Positions 40,128-47,968 of a DNA stretch of 64,000 nucleotides are shown piece by piece. This stretch comes from Streptomyces glaucescens (GTDB lineage: Bacteria; Actinomycetota; Actinomycetes; Streptomycetales; Streptomycetaceae), in assembly GCF_000761215.1 (NCBI RefSeq), contig NZ_CP009438.1, positions 4,543,501 through 4,607,500 on the forward strand, written 5' to 3'. Position 1 is the stretch's first letter, and each line of letters begins with the position of its first letter. The notes under the pieces are model-generated. The model did not search any database, was not told the DNA's origin, and worked only from the letters and a program-made list of their open reading frames with translations. The translations under genes and the position numbers were made by a program.

Positions 40128-40252
40128 GCCGACTCCGGCGGCAGCTTCACCGCGGTGCAGCCGCGACGCGCGGTGACTTCGGTGACGTAGGACTCGAAGA
40201 GGGGCTTGCGCAGTTCCGCGAGGAGTCCGTCGTAGGTGTAGCTGAGGGTCAT
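40064..40252 (-). CDS. Possible small protein or gene remnant
   Basis: A 62-codon minus-strand frame starting at ATG 40252 (MTLSYTYDGLLAELRKPLF...) with good G/C third positions in its first 40 codons; the end overlaps the DUF397 gene antisense by 64 bp. The open frame continues upstream for about 100 bp with coding-like composition and no start, and a short peptide frame (MTMQDTTRSRLRLAYDSR, start near 40397) precedes it in another frame. This could be an eroded gene. No family is recognised. Confidence 0.3.
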   Translation of the reverse strand: MTLSYTYDGLLAELRKPLFESYVTEVTARRGCTAVKLPPESAYRDWPAYATNPAQAAGVRAS

Positions 40253-40419
40253 GGTGTGCAGCGCCGGCGCGCCGTCGCGCCCAGTGACCGGGACGGCGGC
40301 TCCAGGCGGTCCGGCAGCTCCGTCAGGCGGGTCTCGCAGCTCAGCGCGAGTCGTAGGCGAGCCGGAGCCGGGAACGCGTGGTGTCCTGCATGGTCATGAC
40401 CGTCAAGGGTGTCAGGTGT

Positions 40420-40447
40420 TTGACCTGCGTCACGCTCGGGGTATTCT
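40420..40447 (+). promoter_or_regulatory. S10 operon (rpsJ) promoter
   Basis: TTGACC (40420-40425), a 16-bp spacer and TATTCT (40442-40447). A start near 40454 would give a leader of about 360 nt. Confidence 0.65.
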
Positions 40448-40453
40448 CCTCGA

Positions 40454-40814
40454 CTCGATTGGCGTCCGGCCGGTCGCTTGTGGCAGACTGTCCGAGTTGC
40501 TCGGTCGAGTGTTGATGCTGCGCGCCTCCCGCCGGGAGGACCGGAAGCGAGTCCCACAGTACTCGTCGCCCCTGATCAGGGGCGGACGTACGGGAATCTT
40601 CCGGGAAGCGTCGGTGCGGCACCGGCCAGGCACCCGGTGGGCCTTTCGTCCCCGGCTTGCGGTTCCGGTAGGGCCGTGTGCATTCCCCGCAGGGATGTTC
40701 GAACAAGGGACATCTGTGTCAGCGGGAGCGCGACACGCCCGACCGCGTGGGTCGGAGGAAGTGCTGGGAACACCGGGTTCCAGAGCGGAAGAGAGACAGG
40801 ACTACGAAGTAGCC
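40454..40814 (+). promoter_or_regulatory. Long rpsJ leader
   Basis: A roughly 360-nt untranslated region before the S10 operon. It contains, at 40731-40755, the 25-nt hairpin element that is also in the rpsL leader. No intact gene is seen; frames crossing it lack ribosome-binding sites. The length fits autogenous control of r-protein synthesis, but the E. coli L4-type leader is not recognisable. Confidence 0.55.
40731..40755 (+). promoter_or_regulatory. rpsJ leader hairpin shared with the rpsL leader
   Basis: Matches 29697-29721 at 24 of 25 positions and keeps the CCGACC/GGTCGG stem. It lies 59 nt before the rpsJ start (51 nt in rpsL). Confidence 0.7.
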
Positions 40815-41123
40815 ATGGCGGGACAGAAGATCCGCATCCGGCTCAAGGCCTACGACCACGAGGTCATCGACAGCTCGGCGAAGAAGATCGTCGAGACGGT
40901 GACGCGTACTGGTGCGTCGGTCGCGGGCCCGGTGCCGCTGCCCACTGAGAAGAACGTGTACTGCGTCATCAAGTCGCCGCACAAGTACAAGGACTCGCGC
41001 GAGCACTTCGAGATGCGCACGCACAAGCGCCTGATCGACATCCTCGACCCGACCCCCAAGACCGTTGACTCTCTGATGCGACTCGACCTCCCGGCCGGTG
41101 TCGACATCGAGATCAAGCTCTGA
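40815..41123 (+). CDS. rpsJ: 30S ribosomal protein S10
   Basis: A 102-residue S10 (NusE). It is a head protein of the 30S subunit that also joins antitermination complexes with NusB and binds the NusG KOW domain. The core IRIRLKAYDHEVIDSSAKKI, the loop GPVPLPTEKNVYCV and HFEMRTHKRLIDI are intact. ATG 40815 follows a modest ribosome-binding site (AAGTAG). First gene of the S10 operon. Confidence 0.98.
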   Translation: MAGQKIRIRLKAYDHEVIDSSAKKIVETVTRTGASVAGPVPLPTEKNVYCVIKSPHKYKDSREHFEMRTHKRLIDILDPTPKTVDSLMRLDLPAGVDIEIKL

Positions 41124-41139
41124 GGCTGGTGGGCTGAGA

Positions 41140-41784
41140 ATGGCTAAGCAGATCAAGGGCATCCTGGGCGAGAAGCTCGGTATGACGCAGGTGTGGGACG
41201 AGAACAACCGTGTTGTTCCGGTCACCGTCGTCAAGGCCGGGCCCAACGTCGTCACCCAGGTCCGTACGAACGACGTCGACGGCTACGAGTCCGTCCAGAT
41301 CGCCTTCGGCGACATCGACCCGCGCAAGGTGAACAAGCCCCTCAAGGGCCACTTCGCCAAGGCCGACGTCACCCCCCGTCGTCACCTCGTCGAGATCCGC
41401 ACGTCGGACGCCTCCGAGTACACGCTCGGCCAGGAGATCACCGCTGAGGTGTTCGAGGCCGGCGTGAAGGTCGACGTGACCGGCAAGAGCAAGGGCAAGG
41501 GCTTCGCCGGTGTCATGAAGCGCCACAACTTCCGTGGCCTCGGCGCCGGACACGGCACCCAGCGCAAGCACCGCTCGCCCGGTTCCATCGGTGGCTGCGC
41601 CACCCCGGGCCGCGTGTTCAAGGGCCTCCGCATGGCGGGTCGCATGGGCAACGAGCGGGTCACCACCCAGAACCTGACCGTCCACGCCGTTGACGCGGAG
41701 AAGGGTCTGCTGCTCATCAAGGGCGCGGTTCCCGGTCCGAACGGCGGCCTCGTCCTGGTCCGCACCGCGGCCAAGGGGGCCTGA
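41140..41784 (+). CDS. rplC: 50S ribosomal protein L3
   Basis: A 214-residue L3, an early assembly protein near the peptidyl transferase centre. GILGEKLGMTQVWDE at the N-terminus and HGTQRKHRSPGSIGGCATPGRVFKG (in parts HGTQRKHRSPGSIGG, CATPGRVFKG) form the extended loop targeted by pleuromutilin-resistance changes; it looks wild type. ATG 41140, 16 bp after rpsJ. Confidence 0.98.
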   Translation: MAKQIKGILGEKLGMTQVWDENNRVVPVTVVKAGPNVVTQVRTNDVDGYESVQIAFGDIDPRKVNKPLKGHFAKADVTPRRHLVEIRTSDASEYTLGQEITAEVFEAGVKVDVTGKSKGKGFAGVMKRHNFRGLGAGHGTQRKHRSPGSIGGCATPGRVFKGLRMAGRMGNERVTTQNLTVHAVDAEKGLLLIKGAVPGPNGGLVLVRTAAKGA

Positions 41785-41792
41785 GGTAACCG

Positions 41793-42449
41793 ATGAGCAC
41801 TGTTGACATCCTTTCGCCGGCGGGCGACAAGGCCGGTACCGTCGAGCTCCCCTCGGAGATCTTCGGCGTTGAGAAGGTCAGCGTCCCGCTGATCCACCAG
41901 GTCGTCGTCGCGCAGCTGGCCGCTGCCCGTCAGGGCACGCACAAGACCAAGACCCGTGGCGAGGTCCGCGGCGGTGGCAAGAAGCCGTACCGCCAGAAGG
42001 GCACCGGTCGCGCCCGTCAGGGTTCGACCCGCGCGCCGCAGTTCGCCGGTGGTGGCGTCGTGCACGGTCCCGTGCCGCGCGACTACTCGCAGCGCACGCC
42101 CAAGAAGATGAAGGCTGCCGCTCTGCGTCACGCCCTCACCGACCGGGCGCGTCACAACCGCATCCACGTCGTCACCGGCGTGGTCGAGGGCGAGACCCCC
42201 TCCACGAAGGCCGCGAAGAGCCTGTTCGGCAAGATCAGCGAGCGCAAGAACCTGCTCCTGGTCGTCGACCGCTCCGACGAGGCCGCGTGGCTGTCCGCCC
42301 GCAACCTGCCCCAGGTCCACATCCTGGAGCCGGGCCAGCTGAACACGTACGACGTTCTCGTCTCCGACGACGTGGTCTTCACCAAGGCCGCCTTCGAGTC
42401 CTTCGTGTCCGGCCCGAAGGCTGCTGACACCGAAGGGAGCGAGGCCTGA
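41793..42449 (+). CDS. rplD: 50S ribosomal protein L4
   Basis: A 218-residue L4 lining the peptide exit tunnel. The tunnel loop (TRGEVRGGGKKPYRQKGTGRARQGS in parts) is complete, with no insertion or deletion of the macrolide-resistance type. In E. coli L4 represses the S10 operon. ATG 41793 follows GAGGTAA; its stop overlaps rplW by one base. Confidence 0.98.
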   Translation: MSTVDILSPAGDKAGTVELPSEIFGVEKVSVPLIHQVVVAQLAAARQGTHKTKTRGEVRGGGKKPYRQKGTGRARQGSTRAPQFAGGGVVHGPVPRDYSQRTPKKMKAAALRHALTDRARHNRIHVVTGVVEGETPSTKAAKSLFGKISERKNLLLVVDRSDEAAWLSARNLPQVHILEPGQLNTYDVLVSDDVVFTKAAFESFVSGPKAADTEGSEA

Positions 42450-42868
42450 TGGCTATCCGTCACCCCGCCATTGCCTCCAAGGCCGCCAAGGCCGCCAAGG
42501 CCGCGCGCGTCGCCAAGGCGCGTCGCCACGCCGCCGAGGGCAAGAACACCGTCGTCACCCCGGCGAGCAAGTCGTACACGGACCCCCGTGACGTCCTGCT
42601 GAAGCCGGTCGTGTCCGAGAAGAGCTACGCGCTCCTCGACGAGAACAAGTACACGTTCATCGTCGACCCGCGGGCCAACAAGACCCAGATCAAGCAGGCC
42701 GTGGAGACGGTCTGGGAGGTCAAGGTCACCGGGGTCAACACGATCAACCGCCAGGGCAAGCGCAAGCGGACCCGCACGGGCTTCGGCCAGCGTGCCGCCA
42801 CCAAGCGCGCGATCGTGACCCTCGCCGAGGGCGACCGTATCGACATCTTCGGCGGTCCGACCTCCTAA
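42449..42868 (+). CDS. rplW: 50S ribosomal protein L23
   Basis: A 139-residue L23 at the tunnel exit, the docking site for trigger factor and SRP. The conserved core DPRDVLLKPVVSEKSYALLDENKYTF (in parts) and NRQGKRKRTRTGFGQR is present. The N-terminal 45 residues are an Ala/Lys-rich extension (AAKAAKAARVAKARRHAAEG) that makes it longer than the about 100-residue E. coli protein. Start overlaps the rplD stop (TGATG). Confidence 0.97.
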   Translation: MAIRHPAIASKAAKAAKAARVAKARRHAAEGKNTVVTPASKSYTDPRDVLLKPVVSEKSYALLDENKYTFIVDPRANKTQIKQAVETVWEVKVTGVNTINRQGKRKRTRTGFGQRAATKRAIVTLAEGDRIDIFGGPTS

Positions 42869-42908
42869 CGGAGGTCAGGATCGTCCGATATCGGACGAGG
42901 ACTGAGAA

Positions 42909-43745
42909 ATGGGTATCCGCAAGTACAAGCCGACGACTCCTGGCCGTCGTGGCGCCAGCGTCGCCGACTTCGTCGAGGTCACGCGGTCCACGCCGGAGAA
43001 GTCGCTGGTCCGCCCGCTGCACAGCAAGGGCGGCCGTAACAACGCCGGTCGTGTGACCGTCCGCCACCAGGGTGGTGGCCACAAGCGCGCCTACCGCGTG
43101 ATCGACTTCCGTCGTCACGACAAGGACGGCGTGCCGGCGAAGGTCGCGCACATCGAGTACGACCCCAACCGCACGGCGCGCATCGCGCTGCTGCACTACG
43201 CCGACGGCGAGAAGCGCTACATCCTCGCGCCGCGCGGCCTGCAGCAGGGCGACCGCATCGAGAACGGTCCCGGGGCCGACATCAAGCCGGGCAACAACCT
43301 GGCCCTCCGCAACATCCCGGTCGGTACCACGATCCACGCGATCGAGCTCCGTCCCGGTGGCGGTGCCAAGTTCGCCCGCTCCGCCGGTGCCTCCGTGCAG
43401 CTGCTCGCGAAGGAGGGCGCCTACGCCCACCTCCGCATGCCGTCCGGAGAGATCCGCCTGGTCGACGTGCGCTGCCGCGCCACCGTCGGCGAGGTCGGCA
43501 ACGCCGAGCAGAGCAACATCAACTGGGGTAAGGCCGGCCGCAAGCGCTGGCTGGGCGTTCGCCCGACCGTCCGTGGTGTGGTCATGAACCCGGTCGACCA
43601 CCCGCACGGTGGTGGTGAGGGTCGTACCTCCGGTGGCCGCCACCCGGTCTCCCCGTGGGGCAAGAAGGAAGGCCGTACTCGTTCGCCCAAGAAGGCGTCG
43701 AACAAGTACATCGTCCGCCGCCGCAAGACGAACAAGAAGCGCTAA
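42909..43745 (+). CDS. rplB: 50S ribosomal protein L2
   Basis: A 278-residue L2, needed for subunit joining and peptidyl transfer. The C-terminal NPVDHPHGGGEGRTSGGRHP (with the essential His) and ARSAGASVQLLAKEG are intact. ATG 42909 is 40 bp after rplW. Confidence 0.98.
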   Translation: MGIRKYKPTTPGRRGASVADFVEVTRSTPEKSLVRPLHSKGGRNNAGRVTVRHQGGGHKRAYRVIDFRRHDKDGVPAKVAHIEYDPNRTARIALLHYADGEKRYILAPRGLQQGDRIENGPGADIKPGNNLALRNIPVGTTIHAIELRPGGGAKFARSAGASVQLLAKEGAYAHLRMPSGEIRLVDVRCRATVGEVGNAEQSNINWGKAGRKRWLGVRPTVRGVVMNPVDHPHGGGEGRTSGGRHPVSPWGKKEGRTRSPKKASNKYIVRRRKTNKKR

Positions 43746-43757
43746 GGACGGGTTGAG

Positions 43758-44039
43758 ATGCCTCGTAGCTTGAAGAAGGGGCCCTTCGTCGACGACCACC
43801 TGATGAAGAAGGTGGACGCCCAGAACGAAGCCGGCACCAAGAACGTCATCAAGACCTGGTCCCGTCGCTCGATGATCGTGCCGGCCATGCTCGGCCACAC
43901 GCTCGCGGTGCACAACGGCAAGACCCACATCCCGGTGTTCGTCACCGAGTCGATGGTCGGCCACAAGCTCGGCGAGTTCTCGCCGACGCGCACCTTCCGG
44001 GGTCACGTCAAGGAAGACCGGAAGTCGAAGCGCCGCTAG
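43758..44039 (+). CDS. rpsS: 30S ribosomal protein S19
   Basis: A 93-residue S19 of the 30S head. MPRSLKKGPFVDDHL, KTWSRRSMIVPAMLGHTLAVHNG (in parts) and the C-terminal GEFSPTRTFRGHVKEDRKSKRR (in parts) are all typical. Begins 12 bp after rplB. Confidence 0.98.
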   Translation: MPRSLKKGPFVDDHLMKKVDAQNEAGTKNVIKTWSRRSMIVPAMLGHTLAVHNGKTHIPVFVTESMVGHKLGEFSPTRTFRGHVKEDRKSKRR

Positions 44040-44082
44040 CAGCGGATCGCATTCAGACACGTAAGTAACTGAAGGGACAACC

Positions 44083-44430
44083 ATGGAAGCCAGGGCCCAG
44101 GCGCGGTACATCCGCGTCACGCCCATGAAGGCCCGCCGCGTGGTGGACCTTATCCGTGGCATGGACGCCACGGAGGCTCAGGCGGTCCTGCGATTCGCTC
44201 CGCAGGCTGCCTCCGTGCCGGTCGGCAAGGTGCTCGACAGCGCCATCGCCAACGCCGCGCACAACTACGACCACACCGATGTCGACAGCCTCTACATCGC
44301 TGAGGCCTACGTCGACGAGGGCCCGACCCTGAAGCGGTTCCGTCCGCGCGCCCAGGGCCGTGCCTACCGGATCCGCAAGCGGACCAGCCACATCACCGTG
44401 GTCGTCGCCAGCAAGGAAGGAACCCGGTAA
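44083..44430 (+). CDS. rplV: 50S ribosomal protein L22
   Basis: A 115-residue L22 whose beta-hairpin lines the exit tunnel. RYIRVTPMKARRVVDLIRG at the start and the hairpin KRFRPRAQGRAYRIRKRTSHITV (in parts) are intact, with no macrolide-resistance change visible. Its stop overlaps the rpsC start by one base. Confidence 0.98.
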   Translation: MEARAQARYIRVTPMKARRVVDLIRGMDATEAQAVLRFAPQAASVPVGKVLDSAIANAAHNYDHTDVDSLYIAEAYVDEGPTLKRFRPRAQGRAYRIRKRTSHITVVVASKEGTR

Positions 44431-45251
44431 TGGGCCAGAAGGTAAACCCGCATGGGTTCCGGCTCGGTGTCACCACGGACTTCAAGTCCCGGTGGTACGC
44501 CGACAAGCTGTACAAGGACTACGTCAAGGAAGACGTCGCCATCCGTCGGATGATGACGTCCGGCATGGAGCGCGCCGGCATCTCGAAGGTGGAGATCGAG
44601 CGCACCCGTGACCGCGTCCGCGTCGACATCCACACCGCGCGTCCCGGCATCGTCATCGGCCGCCGCGGCGCCGAGGCCGACCGCATCCGCGGCGACCTGG
44701 AGAAGCTGACCGGCAAGCAGGTCCAGCTGAACATCCTCGAGGTCAAGAACCCGGAGACGGACGCTCAGCTGGTGGCCCAGGCCGTCGCCGAGCAGCTGTC
44801 CTCCCGCGTCTCCTTCCGCCGGGCCATGCGCAAGAGCATGCAGTCCGCCATGAAGGCCGGCGCCAAGGGCATCAAGATCCAGTGCGGTGGCCGCCTCGGC
44901 GGCGCCGAGATGTCCCGCTCGGAGTTCTACCGCGAGGGCCGTGTGCCCCTGCACACGCTCCGCGCGAACGTGGACTACGGCTTCTTCGAGGCCAAGACGA
45001 CCTTCGGCCGCATCGGTGTGAAGGTCTGGATCTACAAGGGCGACGTCAAGAACATCGCCGAGGTCCGCGCCGAGAACGCCGCCGCCCGTGCGGGCAACCG
45101 CCCGGCCCGCGGTGGCGCCGACCGCCCGGCCCGTGGTGGCCGTGGTGGCGAGCGGCGCGGTCGCAAGCCGCAGCAGGCTGCCGGTGCCGAGGCCCCCAAG
45201 GCCGAGGCTCCCGCCGCCGCTCCGGCTGAGAGCACCGGAACGGAGGCCTGA
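44430..45251 (+). CDS. rpsC: 30S ribosomal protein S3
   Basis: A 273-residue S3 at the mRNA entry channel. MGQKVNPHGFRLGV, the KH domain (GIVIGRRGAEADRIRGDLEK) and GRLGGAEMSRSEFYREGRVPLHTL (in parts) are present. Residues 215-273 are a low-complexity Ala/Arg/Gly/Pro/Glu extension (RGGADRPARGGRGGERRGRK), longer than in E. coli (233 residues) and typical of actinomycetes. Confidence 0.98.
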   Translation: MGQKVNPHGFRLGVTTDFKSRWYADKLYKDYVKEDVAIRRMMTSGMERAGISKVEIERTRDRVRVDIHTARPGIVIGRRGAEADRIRGDLEKLTGKQVQLNILEVKNPETDAQLVAQAVAEQLSSRVSFRRAMRKSMQSAMKAGAKGIKIQCGGRLGGAEMSRSEFYREGRVPLHTLRANVDYGFFEAKTTFGRIGVKVWIYKGDVKNIAEVRAENAAARAGNRPARGGADRPARGGRGGERRGRKPQQAAGAEAPKAEAPAAAPAESTGTEA

Positions 45252-45256
45252 CCGTC

Positions 45257-45676
45257 ATGCTGATCCCCCGTAGGGTCAAGCACCGCAAGCAGCACCACCC
45301 GAAGCGCAACGGTATGTCCAAGGGTGGAACGCAGGTTGCGTTCGGCGAGTACGGCATCCAGGCGCTGACCCCGGCCTACGTGACGAACCGCCAGATCGAG
45401 GCGGCTCGTATCGCGATGACCCGCCACATCAAGCGTGGCGGCAAGGTCTGGATCAACATCTACCCGGACCGCCCCCTCACCAAGAAGCCGGCCGAGACCC
45501 GCATGGGTTCCGGTAAGGGTTCGCCGGAGTGGTGGGTCGCCAACGTCAAGCCCGGACGTGTGATGTTCGAGCTGTCGTACCCCAACGAGAAGATCGCCCG
45601 TGAGGCGCTGACCCGTGCGGCCCACAAGCTGCCGATGAAGTGCCGGATCGTCAAGCGCGAGGCAGGTGAAGCGTGA
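45257..45676 (+). CDS. rplP: 50S ribosomal protein L16
   Basis: A 139-residue L16, which positions A-site tRNA. MLIPRRVKHRKQHHPKR at the start, the KGGTQVAFGEYGIQAL segment and RMGSGKGSPEWWVA are conserved. ATG 45257 is 5 bp after rpsC; the stop overlaps the rpmC ATG by one base. Confidence 0.98.
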   Translation: MLIPRRVKHRKQHHPKRNGMSKGGTQVAFGEYGIQALTPAYVTNRQIEAARIAMTRHIKRGGKVWINIYPDRPLTKKPAETRMGSGKGSPEWWVANVKPGRVMFELSYPNEKIAREALTRAAHKLPMKCRIVKREAGEA

Positions 45677-45900
45677 TGTCGGCCGGTACCAAGGCGTCCG
45701 AGCTGCGCGAGCTGGGCAACGAGGAGCTTCTGGCGAAGCTCCGCGAGGCCAAGGAAGAGCTGTTCAACCTCCGCTTCCAGGCGGCGACGGGTCAGCTCGA
45801 GAACCACGGCCGGCTGAAGGCCGTCCGTAAGGACATCGCGCGGATCTACACCCTGATGCGCGAGCGCGAGCTGGGCATCGAAACGGTGGAGAACGCATGA
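45676..45900 (+). CDS. rpmC: 50S ribosomal protein L29
   Basis: A 74-residue L29, a helical hairpin near the tunnel exit. ELRELGNEELLAKLREAKEELFNLRFQAATGQL (in parts) and KDIARIYTLMRERE are family-typical. ATG 45676 is preferred over the in-frame GTG at 45673; both overlap the rplP stop. The rpsQ ATG lies inside its last codons. Confidence 0.97.
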   Translation: MSAGTKASELRELGNEELLAKLREAKEELFNLRFQAATGQLENHGRLKAVRKDIARIYTLMRERELGIETVENA

Positions 45901-46184
45901 GCGAGAACAACGTGACTGAGCAGAACACCGAGGCGCGCGGCTTCCGCAAGACCCGTGAGGGTCTCGTCGTCAGCGACAAGATGGACAAGACCGTCGTCGT
46001 CGCCGTCGAGGACCGCGTCAAGCACGCGCTGTACGGCAAGGTCATCCGCCGTACCAACAAGCTCAAGGCGCACGACGAGCAGAACGCCGCGGGTGTCGGC
46101 GACCGCGTCCTCCTCATGGAGACCCGGCCGCTGTCCGCGACGAAGCGCTGGCGCGTCGTCGAGATCCTCGAGAAGGCCAAGTAA
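45897..46184 (+). CDS. rpsQ: 30S ribosomal protein S17
   Basis: A 95-residue OB-fold protein binding 16S rRNA helix 11. REGLVVSDKMDKTVVVAVEDRVKH (in parts) and KTNKLKAHDE-type segment RRTNKLKAHDEQNAAGVGD are present. The ATGA overlap with rpmC implies coupling. Last gene of the S10 unit, followed by two hairpins. Confidence 0.97.
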   Translation: MSENNVTEQNTEARGFRKTREGLVVSDKMDKTVVVAVEDRVKHALYGKVIRRTNKLKAHDEQNAAGVGDRVLLMETRPLSATKRWRVVEILEKAK

Positions 46185-46186
46185 TT

Positions 46187-46258
46187 CCTGCGGGACCAAC
46201 CCCCGCAGGTCAGTTCCGCCAGGCTCGGCAGGGGTCCTCGTGACTGAGGCCCCTGCCG
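46187..46258 (+). terminator. Two hairpins at the S10/spc operon boundary
   Basis: Hairpin 1: 46187-46194 pairs with 46202-46209 (8 bp). Hairpin 2: 46226-46239 pairs with 46246-46258 (13 bp with one bulged T) around GTGACT. They fill the 102-bp gap between rpsQ and rplN, where the S10 and spc operons divide in E. coli. No separate promoter for rplN is obvious, so they may act as partial terminators or processing sites. Confidence 0.6.
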
Positions 46259-46286
46259 GGAACCGGCAGACGATCAGGAGATAGAC

Positions 46287-46655
46287 GTGATCCAGCAGGA
46301 GTCGCGACTGCGTGTCGCCGACAACACTGGTGCGAAGGAGATCCTTTGCATCCGTGTGCTCGGTGGCTCCGGTCGCCGCTACGCGGGCATCGGTGACGTC
46401 ATCGTCGCCACCGTCAAGGACGCGATCCCCGGTGGCAACGTGAAGAAGGGTGACGTCGTCAAGGCGGTCATCGTTCGCACCGTCAAGGAGCGCCGCCGTC
46501 CGGACGGCTCGTACATCCGCTTCGACGAGAACGCCGCCGTCATTCTGAAGAACGACGGCGACCCTCGCGGCACCCGCATCTTCGGCCCGGTCGGCCGTGA
46601 GCTGCGCGAGAAGAAGTTCATGAAGATCATCTCGCTCGCGCCGGAGGTGCTGTAA
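46287..46655 (+). CDS. rplN: 50S ribosomal protein L14
   Basis: A 122-residue L14 at the subunit interface (bridge B8). MIQQESRLRVADNTGAKEIL and FDENAAVILKNDGDPRGTRI match the family. GTG 46287 follows TCAGGAGAT. rplX starts 2 bp downstream. Confidence 0.98.
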   Translation: MIQQESRLRVADNTGAKEILCIRVLGGSGRRYAGIGDVIVATVKDAIPGGNVKKGDVVKAVIVRTVKERRRPDGSYIRFDENAAVILKNDGDPRGTRIFGPVGRELREKKFMKIISLAPEVL

Positions 46656-46657
46656 GC

Positions 46658-46981
46658 ATGAAGATCAAGAAGGGCGACCTGGTCCAGGTCATCACCGGTA
46701 AGGACAAGGGCAAGCAGGGCAAGGTCATCGCGGCCTTCCCCCGCGAGGACCGCGTCCTGGTCGAGGGTGTCAACCGGGTCAAGAAGCACACCAAGGCCGG
46801 TCCGACCGCTCGCGGTTCCCAGGCCGGCGGCATCGTGACCACCGAGGCGCCGATCCACGTCTCCAACGTCCAGCTGGTCGTGGAGAAGGACGGCAAGAAG
46901 GTCGTCACGCGTGTCGGCTACCGCTTCGACGAAGAGGGCAACAAGATCCGCGTTGCCAAGCGGACGGGTGAGGACATCTGA
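46658..46981 (+). CDS. rplX: 50S ribosomal protein L24
   Basis: A 107-residue KOW-domain assembly initiator near the tunnel exit. KKGDLVQVITGKDKGKQGKV is the KOW motif; VNRVKKHTKAGP follows. Its stop overlaps the rplE ATG by one base. Confidence 0.98.
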   Translation: MKIKKGDLVQVITGKDKGKQGKVIAAFPREDRVLVEGVNRVKKHTKAGPTARGSQAGGIVTTEAPIHVSNVQLVVEKDGKKVVTRVGYRFDEEGNKIRVAKRTGEDI

Positions 46982-47538
46982 TGGCTACCACCACCACTCC
47001 GCGTCTGAAGACGAAGTACCGCGAGGAGATCGCGGGCAAGCTGCGTGACGAGTTCAAGTACGAGAACGTCATGCAGGTTCCCGGCCTCGTCAAGATCGTG
47101 GTCAACATGGGTGTCGGCGACGCCGCCCGTGACTCGAAGCTGATCGAGGGCGCGATCCGCGACCTGACCACCATCACCGGTCAGAAGCCGGCCGTCACCA
47201 AGGCCCGCAAGTCCATCGCGCAGTTCAAGCTGCGCGAGGGTCAGCCGATCGGTGCCCACGTCACGCTCCGTGGCGACCGCATGTGGGAGTTCCTGGACCG
47301 CACCCTGTCGCTGGCGCTCCCGCGCATCCGCGACTTCCGCGGCCTGTCCCCCAAGCAGTTCGACGGCCGTGGCAACTACACCTTCGGTCTCACGGAGCAG
47401 GTCATGTTCCACGAGATCGACCAGGACAAGATCGACCGCGTCCGGGGTATGGACATCACCGTGGTCACCACGGCGACCAACGACGAAGAGGGCCGCGCGC
47501 TCCTCCGTCACCTCGGCTTCCCGTTCAAGGAGGCGTGA
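46981..47538 (+). CDS. rplE: 50S ribosomal protein L5
   Basis: A 185-residue L5 that binds 5S rRNA in the central protuberance. Segments VMQVPGLVKIVVNMGVGDA, GQKPAVTKARKSIAQFKLR and DFRGLSPKQFDGRGNYTFGL are intact. rpsN begins 5 bp later. Confidence 0.98.
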   Translation: MATTTTPRLKTKYREEIAGKLRDEFKYENVMQVPGLVKIVVNMGVGDAARDSKLIEGAIRDLTTITGQKPAVTKARKSIAQFKLREGQPIGAHVTLRGDRMWEFLDRTLSLALPRIRDFRGLSPKQFDGRGNYTFGLTEQVMFHEIDQDKIDRVRGMDITVVTTATNDEEGRALLRHLGFPFKEA

Positions 47539-47543
47539 GCGAG

Positions 47544-47729
47544 ATGGCGAAGAAGGCTCTCATCGCGAAGGCTGCTCGCAAGCCCAAGTTCGGTGTGCGT
47601 GGCTACACCCGCTGCCAGCGCTGCGGTCGTCCGCACTCCGTCTACCGCAAGTTCGGCCTCTGCCGCGTGTGCCTCCGTGAGATGGCTCACCGTGGCGAGC
47701 TGCCGGGCGTGACCAAGAGCTCCTGGTAA
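47544..47729 (+). CDS. rpsN: 30S ribosomal protein S14, zinc (type Z) form
   Basis: A 61-residue short S14 with zinc ribbon Cys24, Cys27, Cys40 and Cys43 (TRCQRCGRPHSVYRKFGLCRVC in parts). Streptomycetes often keep a second, Cys-less S14 elsewhere under Zur control; this is the zinc-replete copy. ATG 47544 follows GGAGGCGTGAGCGAG. A 239-bp gap follows before rpsH. Confidence 0.97.
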   Translation: MAKKALIAKAARKPKFGVRGYTRCQRCGRPHSVYRKFGLCRVCLREMAHRGELPGVTKSSW

Positions 47730-47968
47730 TCCCGGTAATTCGGGACACCTGGACCTCTCGGTAAGCAACCGGGCCGGCAGGGCCCAGCACCCTCATGCCG
47801 TAGGCTGGTGGGGTTGGGCTCTGCCGCCCTGGATCGCCCGCGGACGCCTGTCCGCTGAATGATTGCTTACTACGCCGTAGGTCCCCGCGCCGCACCCGTC
47901 CCGTCCCGGTATGGGGAGAGGGATGGCGCATATAGGAAACCCCGGCGAGAAAGGCCACAGGCCAATTC
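47730..47968 (+). other. Long spacer inside the spc operon (rpsN-rpsH)
   Basis: 239 bp with no gene. It contains a GCGGAC/GTCCGC hairpin (47840-47855, GCCT loop), a TAGGCT box near 47807 and a G/C-rich pyrimidine stretch before the rpsH start. It may hold an internal promoter or an S8-type regulatory site, but I see no proof of either. Confidence 0.4.
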
